DNA of 64,000 nucleotides from Salvator merianae (lineage: Eukaryota; Chordata; Lepidosauria; Squamata; Teiidae): positions 5,871,316 to 5,935,315 of the forward strand of contig QVOM02000053.1 in NCBI GenBank assembly GCA_003586115.2, written 5' to 3'. The position numbers and the translations under genes were made by a program. This document shows, one piece after another, positions 12,084 through 23,550 of this stretch. The notes under the pieces are model-generated. The model was given only the letters and a program-made list of their open reading frames with translations, made no database searches and was not told where the DNA came from. How positions within the stretch are numbered: position 1 is the first letter of the stretch; each line of letters opens with the position of its first letter.

Positions 12084-12391
12084 GGAGGGCTGTGCTTACT
12101 AAAAGCATTTTATTGAAGGATTTGTAAACATCTAAAGTTGACACTGGTAAATAGGCAGGTCGTGAAACTGACTACCAGCGTTCGCAAGTGCAAAATCCGG
12201 TAGCCGTGTCTGATCCTGGCCAAAGCAGTGGCTGGCAAGCATCCAGCCACTGCCATGGAGACTGGGAGGCCCACACATGCAGACACACAGTAGCACCATT
12301 GGGCCTACGTGACTGGGCCACACACTACCCCAATCAGGGTTGCGTGAATCAACTGGGACAATCAGGGCACCACCTTATCTTTGCAAAGGCC
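12084..12391 (+). mobile_element. TIR element, second family, copy 1
   Basis: The core from about 12,180 (gttcgcaagtgcaaaatccgg, then gtctgatcctggcc and the ccactgccatgg block) aligns clearly with 13,690-13,790. Both have ctgtgcttact-like left ends (12,090 and 13,594). The right end TTTGCAAAGGCC is roughly the inverse complement of the family terminus (GGCCTTTNTGCA). A perfect 11-bp inverted repeat, gcagtggctgg/ccagccactgc, lies at 12,225-12,253. No coding capacity. The limits are approximate. Confidence 0.5.
12225..12253. repeat. 11-bp inverted repeat, 7-base loop
   Basis: GCAGTGGCTGG and CCAGCCACTGC flank CAAGCAT. The matching site in the 13.6-kb copy (gcagcggcttgggatgcagctgtctgctgcc) is an imperfect version, so the stem is a family feature now decaying. 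Confidence 0.85.
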
Positions 12392-13360
12392 TCTGGGTGA
12401 GAAATGTTGACATTGGAGAACAAGAATTCCCTGGCTTTGATGCTCATGTGACTGTAAATGGGGACGGTGTGTGCATGTGTGTAATCAACTTTCTTGTTCT
12501 GGCCCCAGATGAGGTAGGACCCATTGTTGACCATTTCCTGCTAGATAAAATTCTAAAATCTAGACAAGTTGACTCCCCCCCCCCATTCTGCCAAGTGTAA
12601 CATTTTTTCATATCTATTTCAAAGCTGGTCCAGTTGCCCTTTGGGAGGGAGCACATTTAGAATGCCAAGGTCTTCAAATTGCACTTCATAGAGGGAAGTT
12701 CTTTAAGCATTTCAGCTAGAACTGTACAGCTGCTTATTCACTAACCTCTCTGTGGGTTTTGACAGTGAAAGAAAGACATGAAGGGGTCATGCAATAAAGA
12801 TTATCCTTGCCTAGGGAATGGCAGAGAGAAGGTGTCAAGCATGCTCTGATCAATAAAAGCTAAGCTTCCATTGTCAGCACTCAGAATCTGTAGATAGCTG
12901 GATTTTCAAGGTGGGGGAGAAGTAAGCTTCCTGATTTATTTTAAAATGTGTGGGGATTTTCAGTTATTTGTTTAACCTTTCAGTTCTGATTTCTTGCTTG
13001 CAACCATCATTTATCAGCAGGGTTCTACATCGCCCAAACCTGACCTGGATGAGCTGGAGAGTCCAGCACTGCTCATTCCAGTTTGTCCACATGAGTGCTT
13101 GGACTAGAATGAGGTGAGTAGCTCCATACAGAGTCCACGCTTCTCATAATAGTGCTGTTCCATTCTGTGGCCATGTTCAAACGATCACAGAGGGCACATT
13201 CAAGGTTCCAGGGAATCACATTCCCATATTGTGAAGTCCCCAGAGCCACTGGCGAGTGGGGCAGGAAGGTCTGAACTCAGAACAGGACTTCTCACTCTGA
13301 CAGTGTTGATTCAGACCAAATTGAAAGACAACATTCTGTGACATGGCTGTCAGGAAAGGC
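12392..13360. other. Non-coding DNA with a C10 run
   Basis: Ten consecutive C bases occur at 12,575-12,584. Nothing else is recognised. Short overlapping frames on both strands have no motif. Confidence 0.45.
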
Positions 13361-13361
13361 A

Positions 13362-13408
<47 letters not shown>
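13361..13408. repeat. (AAT)n microsatellite, 16 units
   Basis: An uninterrupted AAT/ATA/TAA array of about 48 bases. A minus-strand open frame across it is only a translated tyrosine run. Confidence 0.95.
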
Positions 13409-13409
<1 letters not shown>

Positions 13410-13583
13410 TGTATCTTGCAGGCATGTGTGGGCCCAAGGCCATTTAGAGGGGAGACATTTAAACAGCTTCCACATTAGCAGGGATGCACCAGCAGTAACA
13501 ACCCCCCCTTAAGACAAGAGGGAGCTCTGTACATACAACCTGTGACTTGGCTTGAAGATCTCTCTTAACTTACTTGATTCTAA

Positions 13584-13800
13584 GGCCGTTTTTGTGCTTA
13601 CTATGCTAGTACAGACTAATTAGAACTGTGATAGTGTAGTATTTTCCCATGCAGTGTGGACACTGTCTGCACTACGTGACTGAAAACTGGACCTGAAGCA
13701 AATGCAGGTGTGAATGCTGGTAGTCATGCCCAATCCTTGCCACAGCAGCGGCTTGGGATGCAGCTGTCTGCTGCCATGGTAAACGTATGCAACTTAAGAA
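13584..13800 (+). mobile_element. TIR element, second family, copy 2
   Basis: It starts GGCCGTTTTTGTGCTTAC directly after TAA, matching the family terminus and a TWA-type target. The internal block gctggtagtcatgcccaatcc…ctgctgccatgg aligns with copy 1 about 1.5 kb upstream. The right end is not resolved. Non-autonomous. Confidence 0.5.
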
Positions 13801-14739
13801 GATAAGTGAAGGGTTTAACTGCTTCTAACCAGCATTGGCATTTATCATACCAATGAATTTTAGTCAATGAGCAATACAATACCGGTTTTATGGCATAATA
13901 TTTACTCTGAATGTCTTGTGCCTTATCCATTCTCCAGGTTTAACATTATCAAACAAAACAGTCATCTACCATCCTGAGCTGTCAGCTCAGATTGCTTTAA
14001 AGCCTAAATGACTAAGATGAATTACTTAGTCATCACATAAATCATTACTAATCATAATCTGTGTATGTTCTTGGACATCACAATCAAGAATGACAGCACT
14101 AAAGCTCGGCCAGAACTAATTGCCAGAAACGTGGCAGATGTTGTAAAACCTGGACATATTCATTGAAGAGCATGGCAAGTAAGCAACTAGTGTAGCTGCA
14201 TGATTTAATGGTGTAATCTATATTTCTGACATTATAGGTCAAAGAAATAGAGTAAATATAGAATACCTTTATTAATATTGTAAAGGGGTTATTCTGCTGT
14301 AGCACTGATGGTTCCTTCTTACTTTTATGTCTCAAACCTAATAAAGCTGTATCCAGCTATAAATTTGTATGCCTGTGCAAAGGCCAGTGGTCCATGAAAA
14401 CGTGCAAAGTTGAGATTTAAATTACATTTTGCCTTGCACAATGTAAGTAAGGATTCTGCTCTTATATGTAGGAGGAAGAATAACAATTTAATCTTCACCC
14501 TGAAACAAATCCGATTATGTAAAGAATATCAGTCCAGGAATAGATATCTTAATAAAGTGATTTGGCATTTCAATTCAGGATGCTATTTATGAAAGGTGGT
14601 TTGAAATTACATATATGAGGTTAAAGTATGAAGAGAGAAATTCATTTACCCCATTTCATTATTGTAGTGATTGTTTGCTCTGCCCTCCCTCATTTCTTTC
14701 CAGAATCCTCTTTGATAAAAGATGCTTAATTAATCCCAA
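13801..14739. other. Non-coding DNA, nothing identified
   Basis: AT-rich, with frames of at most about 78 codons and no motifs. Confidence 0.4.
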
Positions 14740-15290
14740 GGCCCTTTCTGCACTTACCTGCTCTTGGGTAGGAGTAGTGGGTCTGGAATAGCTTGGCCCA
14801 TTGATCCCAGTGCTAAGATGACATGGGCTGGATCAGTGCCATTTACCCTGATGGCACTAATCAGGATCAGCCCAACCACAGCCACAAAGCTTGTACATGC
14901 TTCACAGCTGTGGCCCATATCTCTAAACCTCACCTCCTATGGTGGGAATTTTTCAGTGGTGTGCTATGCCATACACTAAAAGATGTCCCCTAGTAGTCCC
15001 AAAGCATTCAAACTCTTGCATAGAAGAACACTAGTGCAAGGTACCAGGAGAAGGCAGGACTGTTTGTTACCATGTTGGGCTACATCGATGATGACATTGT
15101 GTGACCCAATGTGATTTGAAGCCTGCTGGGTCTTTCACTGCCTCCTGCCAAGCTTCGAAACAATAAACAAGTAATTATTATTTAAATATATGGCAGGATC
15201 TGAGGGAATCCCTGGCAGCAGAAGTATTGCCCTCTCCAGAATCTGAAAACAGCTGGAACGGGACTTCAGGAGCAATGTGAGTAGAGGTAA
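14740..15290 (+). mobile_element. TIR DNA transposon (hairpin family), long copy
   Basis: The left terminus GGCCCTTTCTGCACTTACC is the clearest in the window. It is followed by gggtctggaatagcttggcccattgatcc, which aligns with 38,975 and 47,170. The central inverted repeat (tttcagtggtgtgc…gccatacactaaa) begins near 14,950. The right end is unclear; aggtaagtg near 15,287 may be its remnant, giving about 550 bp. There is no transposase. Confidence 0.65.
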
Positions 15291-17601
15291 GTGCTCACTT
15301 TGCTCTAGGATTGTGCTGGCATGTCATTTTACCTAACCAATTTGGCCCTCACAAAAATGGCATTTTGCAGATCTCTAATAAAATGTCACTTTGTCTTCAG
15401 ATATAAGCAGACAAAAATGTGAGTAATCTTGTAATGACCATTCTGCTTCTCTTCTGTGTGCAGACCATTACGATCTCGGTGTTAACTGTATGGATTCAGA
15501 ATAAAACAAGAAGAACAAAACCCCTGTAAATGCTTCCTAAAACTTACAGATGCTGAAGATCATGCTTAAGTATAGTGAGAGCCTGCTAGAAAGTCACCAT
15601 GGCTAATTAGAAGAGGAAACGTTATATGATTGGTATCATGTATAAAGTTAATTGTGTCATTAACCTTAACTAAATGCAACTCACACTGAAAAAGGAAATC
15701 AAATGACTAGACAGAATTTAAATACACTCTCTTATAATAATTGCAAAATGGAACTGCTCTGATTGATATTTGGAACAAAATAAAAGCGACTTGATAACTC
15801 CCAAGATTTTCCTACAGAGACTTAAAACATTTAGGGTGTGCTATCAGATAGGGCTTTTTAAAGTCATCCCCATAAGAAAAAGTGTCCCATCCCCAGAATC
15901 ATAAGAAAATATCTTACAAACAGTTGTCTGAATATACGGTTGAGAACCTACCTTATTTTGTCACATTTCAGCCTACATTAGCTTCCAAGTATGGCAACAC
16001 CTACTTTGACTATGGGTGCTGCTCACTGTTTTACTACTGGTCTTCTCAAAGTGGGAAATCCCTGCCACTTTGCTTGCATAGTTTCCAAACCAAACATGAC
16101 TTAAAGTAAGACACCTTCAGTGCTATGGAATTCCAAAAGACAAAGAGGCAACTTTTTCAAGACTTTGAGATGGGGTAAGGTGAATACTGACAAATGTTTC
16201 AGACTCAGATTCACTTAGAGGGTGCTTTTTCATGTTTTTCTGGTCACACTCTTAGTTTCAATGTCCCTAAATCAAGAAGATCTGAGATGGTTAATGGAAG
16301 AGGGAAAAGCCTTATTTTCTCCATTATAATGCAAGTGCATTATATTGTGGGTAATATTAACAAATTTGCTTTAAAACATGATTTCAGAAAGGTTTCCTCG
16401 CGCAAAAGACAAAGAACTGATCTGTGATAAACAGGTGCATAAGTGAATTGGTTTCAATTGACTTGTATAAGCTGGAAACACAGTAGAAGGCCAGAAACAT
16501 GGAAACAGATGCTGTGCAAGAGTGTCTTCATCTTGGGCTGGGTGGGGACCTTCTATTTTAATCTGCAAACTGCAGAATGGAATTTTCCTTACTGAAATCT
16601 TTTTGCCTGCAACCTACATTTTGAAACAAAGAGAGCAGGAAAGACTAATGAGGACTGTTGCAGGTAAGGTAAGTGTAGAAACAGTTTTAGATAGAAGCCA
16701 GCAATGGTGGTGAAGAATGTCAGAAGAATGCTGTTATATCTATTATGCAGTAGACAATCAGAAGCTCCAGTGATTATTCAGATGCTTTCAACATGCATAG
16801 CTCACCAAAATAAAACAAAAAGTATTAAAGTTACCTTGAAAAACAGAAAGAATATGCTGAGGAGGTAGCATTCCTTAAATCCTTACTTACTATATTCCAA
16901 GCTTTCACAATGAAAACATAGTGATAAACAGAATGCTAACCATACTCCCTGCTCTCACTCTCAATATGCATTTCTGAATCAGTAATACCTTAAGATATTT
17001 GATTTAGCTGTATGCTATCTTAAAGTCTGCTTTTGTTCATATATTATCCCAAGAGATTTAATGTGATGTCCTTCTGGTGGTGGAGAGGGAGTAAAGTCTA
17101 GGACACACATTTTGCTGAAGATAAAAATCAAAGGATACTTCTAAGGGTGACTTTGTTCGGCTCACTTTAAAAATGCGTCTTATATCCTGGCTAAAAATCA
17201 CAACAAAACTCTGAAGGAGATGAAACACTTCTCTATTATTTCAATGCAGCTTTGGTATGGAGCATTTTGCATACATAGAAAAAGGATAACAAATACCAAC
17301 ATACACACAGAGAAATCTAAAAAAAGGCACTAAAAAAAAAAAAATTGCATACAGCTCCCCAAACCAAAATGGAAAAAGCCTGGGCTATAAATGAGTGTCA
17401 AGATATTGTTATATAGAAACAAGCATATTAGAAAGAATATACTAGCCCTACTTCAAGTTCCTTTCTGCAAAACTGCAAAAACTGTAAAACATTAATTTGC
17501 TTATTGGAAGCATATAGTGCTGCCTTTAGACAGGTAACTTCCATTTGTAATTTATTCCACATCATCACCATCTTATAATAAAATCTCCTGAGCAGAAAGA
17601 C
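15291..17601. other. Non-coding DNA, nothing identified
   Basis: About 2.3 kb of unique-looking AT-rich sequence. Frames of 60-77 codons show no motifs. An A-run lies at about 17,331-17,344. Confidence 0.4.
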
Positions 17602-17627
17602 AAAAAAAAAAAAAAAAAAAAAAAAAA
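17602..17627. repeat. A26 homopolymer
   Basis: Twenty-six consecutive A. No retroposon body was recognised upstream, so it may be an expanded run rather than a poly(A) tail. Confidence 0.9.
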
Positions 17628-19334
17628 TCTATTTCATACAGCTCAAGAAATTTCATTTGGCCTCTTAAAAAAATGAATCATAATTGTGTTTCCCAGTTCA
17701 AACAAGGAATTAATAATTCATCTGTCAGAAGGCTAAGAGTACATGATATTTGACGTCTTAGATGAAACATTCTAAGCAAAATGAGACCCCAAGTCTTGGT
17801 TTCTAAGAGGATTCTCAGCTTCAAGCTCTTAATACACTGTTTTACTCTGTCAAGATTGCTAATACCTCCGGCTGGAGTTCCTGATATGCCTCAAGGTAGA
17901 TCGCTCTGGTTCACACATAATCAAACACACAGGGCATCATAATGAGTGTATGAAAGATTGACATTTGTAATGTGCCCCCTGTGAAATGTTCCTCCAATGG
18001 CTGATTATTCCAGGAGTTCAAGCTCCCCTAGTCATTGTTAATGATGTCAGTTGCCACTGTGGGGTGCTTTGGGCATTCTTCCACAAGGTCAGAAAAGGAC
18101 TTTTTCTTTCTCACATCCATGTTTATGGCTGATTTTAAGCACAGATACAATTACAGCTGCTCAGTATGCCTGGCCCAGCTCAGAGGTTTGCTAATAAAAA
18201 AGGGAAAGAAAAAATCAATCACTATTAAAATCACACAACTGCATGGAGGTTGTTGGATGTACTGACTGCACTGCACTGGATGGAGCAAAAAATTGTGCTT
18301 CTACCAACCCCTGTTGTTAGGTTACTGCTAAACACTGAGTGATGCAAATTTTGGCCTCTGCAAGAAATTACCTCTCAATGATAGTAGTGTGAGTGTTAAA
18401 ACATGTGGGCAATTTTGAGACTCTTGGGACATCCAGAAATTATATATAAAAATAAGCTATATCCTGTCCCAAGGTCTCTTGAGGTCTCTGTGTGCCCCTT
18501 GTGCAGATGTGAAAGAATCTTGAGGATAAGAAGGAATTAAAGCTCGATGGGGTGGAACGGTTATGATCGTGTGCTAGACCAGGATCCATTTTTGTTCATT
18601 ATAATCCAGATTGGAAAAAAAAAAAAAAAACAGATCTGATTTTTAAAAGGCAACAGGAAGATTTTCTGTCTTTGCCTAAAAACAAAAATAGAGACACCTG
18701 CATAAGCAGGACTGACTCAGATGAAGTCATCATTAGGAGTTAATCCACTCAGATGGTTTGATGACAGCTGATATGATCTTAGACATAATTTTAAAGGTAA
18801 CGTTGAAGAGTTATTTGGCATTCCAGACCAACCTATTGTTAACAATAGACTTGGATACACATCTGGAAGACTCTCATTCTGAATACAAGGTAAAAGCATT
18901 CAAATCTGGTTCCAACCAAAGAACAAGTTTTGTTTGATGGAAAGGTCACCCATTTAAGCCCATTAACACTGTCCAGGGGTGTATTCTTCCAACTAGGCAT
19001 ATTCACCCAGGCAGAAGGAAGCATTAAATACGGACAAACACTGCATCACTTGCCCACTCCTGCTCACATTGTCATCACTGGAGGTTGCTCTTTGACTTCC
19101 ATTAACATAGCCTATTAGTCCCACTCCTGGGCAGAACTGAGATTAGGGACACATGTGTATAAAAAATACACACCAGAAGCAGCCAGATTTGATCTGTCAT
19201 CACTTACCACCTCCAATATATGCTGCTGTCACATTGAAGCTGCTGCTGACATGTCATCACAAGATACTTTCCTTGCCTGCCATCTTGCTGCTTCAACCCA
19301 CAGTAGTCCAAAGTAGCTCCACATGCCTGAACTC
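17628..19334. other. Non-coding DNA with an A16 run
   Basis: An A16 run lies at 18,615-18,630. No gene or element is recognised. Moderately GC-richer sequence near 19,030-19,330 precedes a LINE fragment. Confidence 0.4.
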
Positions 19335-19448
19335 TGATCTGTGTCTTGTCTTTCCACCGTGGAGGCAGTACCTAGGCATCCATTCTAGTAGCCATTGATA
19401 CACCTGGCCTCCTTGAGTATGTCCAGTCTGTTCTTAAAGCTATTGCTT
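19335..19448 (-). mobile_element. CR1-type LINE fragment, antisense
   Basis: The block tcttgtctttccaccgtgg…ggcagtacctaggcatcc…gtagccattgatacacctgg…gtccagtctgttcttaaagctat aligns over its full length with 52,118-52,222. That region lies within a better copy whose 3' terminus is identifiable. Both are antisense. Confidence 0.65.
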
Positions 19449-20146
19449 TAGATGTTTTGCTAGTATCACCTGGAGGCAATAGTATCAACACTGTAATGCA
19501 TGACTTTGCATCTTATGTGATTTCTTATAGACATAAACAGAAGACTTACATGTCCTCTGTCATTATTGCTGTGAAACATCTGAACCTTCCTTAGCTGATG
19601 AGGGCAAATCACAGACGGTTGAAGATTCTTATTTAGCATTTTACTATAGATTATGACAAGCCATGTTGATTTATGCTTGTACAGATTTGTTCCTAATTAT
19701 AGACTTTTCTGATTGCAAGAGCATCTCATAACGATTTAATCACAGCACCATCTTGAAGTGTGCCACCAACGTGAACTATACAAACAATACCAGATGGCAG
19801 TGGGCATCCATGCAAAAATATTCATCATAAGTGGCATTAAAAATCTTGAAAATCTCACAATCTTGGTGGCGTCGCTTAAAGGGTTACAGTTACATTGGAG
19901 CTAATTTTTATGAATTGCTTACCATTTTTTTATCAGAAGTTTCCAAATAATAAAGCATTCAGAATTATGGCTGTTGAATATCAGAATATATATATATATA
20001 TATATTTCTGTCTGTGAAAAACCAAATTATGTCATTTATCAGCCCTGAAAACAGAATATCTTGGTCTGCTTAAGTAATTCTATGTGTCTTTGTGATTATG
20101 ATAGGGATGGTGATCAGATTTGCTTGCTCATAGTCATGGTGGGATC
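19449..20146. other. Non-coding DNA with (AT)10
   Basis: An uninterrupted (AT)10 lies at 19,986-20,005. Nothing else is identified. Confidence 0.45.
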
Positions 20147-20260
20147 AAAAAAAAAAAAAAAAAAGTGTTTATTACTTATTTGGCTTATAATCCTTCCCAT
20201 CACATAAAGACCTGGGGTGGTTTACAATTATTAAACATAAAATTTGATCCCATTAACCAG
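20147..20260 (-). mobile_element. A18 run and possible retroposon tail
   Basis: An A18 run (20,147-20,164) is followed by tttattacttatttggcttataatcc…ggggtggtttacaattattaaac. This resembles the common reptile repeat edge 'tatttatttgatttata…aaggtggcttacaat'. The class is uncertain. Confidence 0.4.
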
Positions 20261-21880
20261 CCTAGATTTTTTTAAAAAAAGGTTTTTGAGCAATTCATGA
20301 AACTCGGAAGTATCGATAGCTATTATCCCTGGTGTTGGTTCAACTATCTTTTGTAATGGGAGTGGTATGCCTCTAAAAGTCTGCTGTGGGAAGAGTTTGA
20401 GCAAGACACATTATGTGCTCATGTCCTGTTAGGAAGTTTCCTTGTGCAAGTTTTTGGGTTTTTTTTAATTGATTTATATCATGAATGAAAGATCCCCATT
20501 GGATGGGTCCATCAGACGTTTTGGCAACAGGTTCTAATGCCAGCTGAAAAGTTTGGAAATCATTAAATAGGTTACCAAAAGATAACTTGATTTAAAGAAG
20601 TTTTAAATAACTGGGACTATCAAGGGCTTTTTCCCAGCTTAAAACTGTTCACAGGTGTTCTTACAGCATTGGGAATGGTGTGTGAGGATTGAAGGTCAGA
20701 ACTTCAAGGCTGGCCCTGCCCTCATGCACCAGATGTGAGGTCCTCTCACCTAATCATGGTGGGACATTTGACATCAGGATGTCCCATCAGGAACAGGCCA
20801 GGGCTGCCTGCCATTTCAGCTGACTCAACAGACACAGCCTGTTCCAGCACTTTAGGTGTGAAGAACTCCAATAGTTCCTGTCATTGACCATCCATGAATT
20901 GTCTCCACAGACAGTTCCCAGCAAGAAGTGCAAACTGGACCTTAGTGGGAACAGCTGTAGTCACATAATTGATATCCAGAGTATGACAGAACAAACTACA
21001 GTATTTATGCTCTGCTTTTGGCTCCTGGTTGTATAACAATAATATACTAATATCTCCTTAAAATTCATAGGGAGAAGGAGAGAGATTTCTTCAGAATTTT
21101 GAGAAGCAGATTGTTACCTCTTCTTCTTCAATCTTAATCTTACTGATACCAGCCCACTATTTTCATATCTCAATTATAGTAAAATATTGACTAAAGTGAC
21201 ATTACATCAAAGTCTTTAAACATATTTGTTTGTTTGTTTTCCCCCTCCAAGTATAAACCCTGCAAGGATTAAAGTGACAGAAAACTTTCTGTACAATTCA
21301 GGACTAGTATCCTTGTTAGGATGCTTGGAAATCATCTTCGGCGTCCTGAACATCATGCTCAATGTGTTTATTCAGAAATACTTTGCATAAAGTTGTGCAA
21401 TGCTTCTTCAAGGGCAGATGGCCACATCCATTCCTAAATTAGTCTCTGGTGACTGTTGAGACTCAATGAGGCCAGAGTTTTTGACAAAAGAGATCAGAAG
21501 TGAAAAATACCCTTTCCTCCTCCACTTTCAACTGAGAATGTCTTTGGTTTTTTTCTTTTAATCATGCCTGTACTTTGCATATTAGGATCACACAAAATGA
21601 TATTAAAAGAATGCTAGGGAAACAATAAAATGCCTGGAAATACATGTAAAAGATGCCAGATGTCCTCTGGTCTTGTACCTACTTCATAGCAGGGTGCAGA
21701 AGGAAAGCCATTTATACAGCATCACAGTGTGACATGTTGATTGGAGAGTCTAAAACTTTTTTTGTCAATTTAATGTAACAAACGCCCTAAAGTTTTCTCC
21801 ATGGAGAACTCCTAGATAAAACTTTGCAGAGACTTCAATCAGCCATTTCCCTCACAGGAAGCCATTGCATGGGGAGGGGT
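20261..21880. other. Non-coding DNA, nothing identified
   Basis: A GC-richer patch at 20,690-20,960 contains gggacatttgacatcaggatgtccc, an imperfect inverted repeat. It may be an unnamed DNA element, but no termini are visible. Confidence 0.4.
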
Positions 21881-21918
21881 ATTATTATTATTGTTGTTGC
21901 TGCTGCTGCTGTTGTTAT
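21881..21918. repeat. Compound ATT/GTT/GCT microsatellite
   Basis: The order is (ATT)4, then (GTT)2, (GCT)4 and (GTT)2, a compound trinucleotide array that looks to have evolved by unit substitution. Confidence 0.85.
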
Positions 21919-22052
21919 TTCACTGGACAGTTCTGGGGGGAAAGCATGCAATCTGAATGGGATTTTAACTAGGATGCAGTACACCCAGGCATAAAACCAA
22001 GGACTCTCCAATTTTATAATTATTCTATTGATCTAAAGCATCATTTTGGGAA

Positions 22053-22526
22053 TTGGATTCCTTTATTCTCATCATAGATGTGGAGTTCTGCAAGAATGTT
22101 CCAGGTTGCATTAAAACAGCTCTCTCATTCAGCTCTGGCACTTTCATTGACAACTTAACGACTCCTATGGGGCCGTTATCATGTCAGTGGAAGTATGTGA
22201 GACACTTCATTGACACTGTAACAGTCCCAATGCTTGTCTTTCAGTGATAATAGCTCCTTTGGGAGTGCTACTATGTGATACTGTCACTAATACTATGGAA
22301 TCATTTTTATCAAGAAGGAAATAAAAAAGTAAAATAAAGAATCAATGGTTCTATGAAACTAATAGTATCAGAGGTAGCATCCGGTTGGAAACTTCCCTTT
22401 AATCACACCAAAATATATTACAAGCTGTAATAGACTTAAAATATAATTCTGTGAGCTCCCACATATTCTCTTCCACTGTCAAAACCAATGAAACATTAGT
22501 GTTCTAGAACATCTGCTGATGACTAT
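22053..22526. other. Non-coding DNA, nothing identified
   Basis: Contains a 64-codon frame with no motif. Two short blocks (cctttgggagtgctactatgtg and similar) show no partner elsewhere. Confidence 0.35.
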
Positions 22527-22741
22527 GGCTGTGTTCAGACACACCAAAAAAAGGCATCTCTGAGGCAGCTCAAAGATGACTTCAAGGTGGGATTGTTCAC
22601 ACACCAGTCTGTCCCTCCTCTTTCTCATGAACACTCTATGCTAGAAAAGGTGGATTAGAGAAGACTTGGGAACACAAGTGCCACACACTATCTCTATGAG
22701 GCATGTCCAAGTCACCCCTTTTGTTATGTCTGAACACAGCC
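22527..22741. mobile_element. 215-bp TIR element flanked by TAT
   Basis: The left end GGCTGTGTTCAGACA and right end TGTCTGAACACAGCC are perfect 15-bp inverted repeats. TAT occurs directly on both sides (22,524-22,526 and 22,742-22,744), fitting a 3-bp target-site duplication. The interior is short and non-coding, so this is a MITE. Its termini are related in layout to the GGGCCTTTCTGCAC family (GG + pyrimidine-rich + TTC + GC/AGAC), but are distinct in sequence. GGCTGTGTTCAGAC-type ends are, from memory, common in lizard genomes. Confidence 0.85.
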
Positions 22742-23153
22742 TATGAGTGAGCTGAGAACTCATGTGTTATGTTCTGCTTATGAAATTCTATCAACATTTG
22801 GTTGCTTACTGTGTGAACAAACTGCTGGAGAAGTCAGTCACATAGTGACTAAATAGCACTGTTCTTAGAAAGTTTGAGTGTGAGATAAATTTACACTGTA
22901 TCTCAACCTATGAGCGCAATGCTAAATACAGGCCCAGCAAAACTTATGGCTCAAGATAATCAATCCTATTTGCATTCCTTAGAGAAACTGGTCTCTTTCT
23001 AGTCCATGCCATGTTTACATTAGTTTACCAGATGAATTTACTCAAAGCCATTTCCTGGAGACCATTTCCATTTGCACTGCAGATGCTGGTATCTTGCTGG
23101 CATTCTGTTCCCAGACCTTGCAGCGCAGATGGTTTCTATGCTGCCAGGGCTAG
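22742..23153. other. Non-coding DNA, element-like toward its right end
   Basis: From about 23,050 the sequence looks like the body of the TIR element whose right end is at 23,210, but no left end was found. ggtctctttctagtcc near 22,991 is a weak candidate. Confidence 0.35.
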
Positions 23154-23195
23154 TTCCATCTTGGAATGTTCACTTGTGAACATTCCAAGATGGAA
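23154..23195. repeat. Hairpin with 20-bp perfect arms and 2-base loop
   Basis: TTCCATCTTGGAATGTTCAC (23,154-23,173) and its exact reverse complement (23,176-23,195) are separated only by TT. This is the strongest inverted repeat in the window. It sits immediately inside a TIR-like right end. Confidence 0.95.
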
Positions 23196-23213
23196 AGTGT
23201 GAAAAGGTCCTTA
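23192..23213. mobile_element. TIR-element right end with TTA flank
   Basis: GGAAAGTGTGAAAAGGTCC followed by TTA resembles the right ends at 8,466 (…GTAGAAAGGCCC TTA) and 6,634. Only this terminus is clear. Confidence 0.5.
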
Positions 23214-23439
23214 GTCTTTTAACTATTCATTGTAGGACTTGGTTTCCAGTCCTTTTACCATCTTGGCTGTTCTCTGAATTTGCTCCACTTTGTCAATGTT
23301 GTTTTGAAATTACGGTGCCAAGAACTGGAGACAAAATTCCAAATGAAGGCTGATCAATGCAGAGTAGAGTGAGGTAATTGCCTCTCATGATCTAGAATAT
23401 GAACTCCTCTTAATACATTCTAGGATGCCATTTTAACTT

Positions 23440-23515
23440 TTTTCCCCCCTGTTTTGATATTGATTTTATTGTAGCCCACCCTGAGATCTTTGGGTATAGG
23501 GTGAGATAGAAATAC

Positions 23516-23547
<32 letters not shown>

Positions 23548-23550
23548 AAC
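23440..23550 (+). mobile_element. LINE/SINE 3' tail with (AATC)n array
   Basis: attgtagcccaccctgagatc…gggtgagatagaaata is a decayed copy of the reptile retroposon tail …GTAAGCCGCCCTGAG…GGGCGGTATAAAT…. It ends in an (AATC)7 array at 23,518-23,548, which takes the place of the usual AAAT repeat. Probably an L2-clade LINE or a SINE sharing its tail. Confidence 0.6.

Noticed and set aside
13216..13443. Open frame with a long tyrosine run
   Set aside because: It is only the translated (AAT)n microsatellite at 13,361-13,408.
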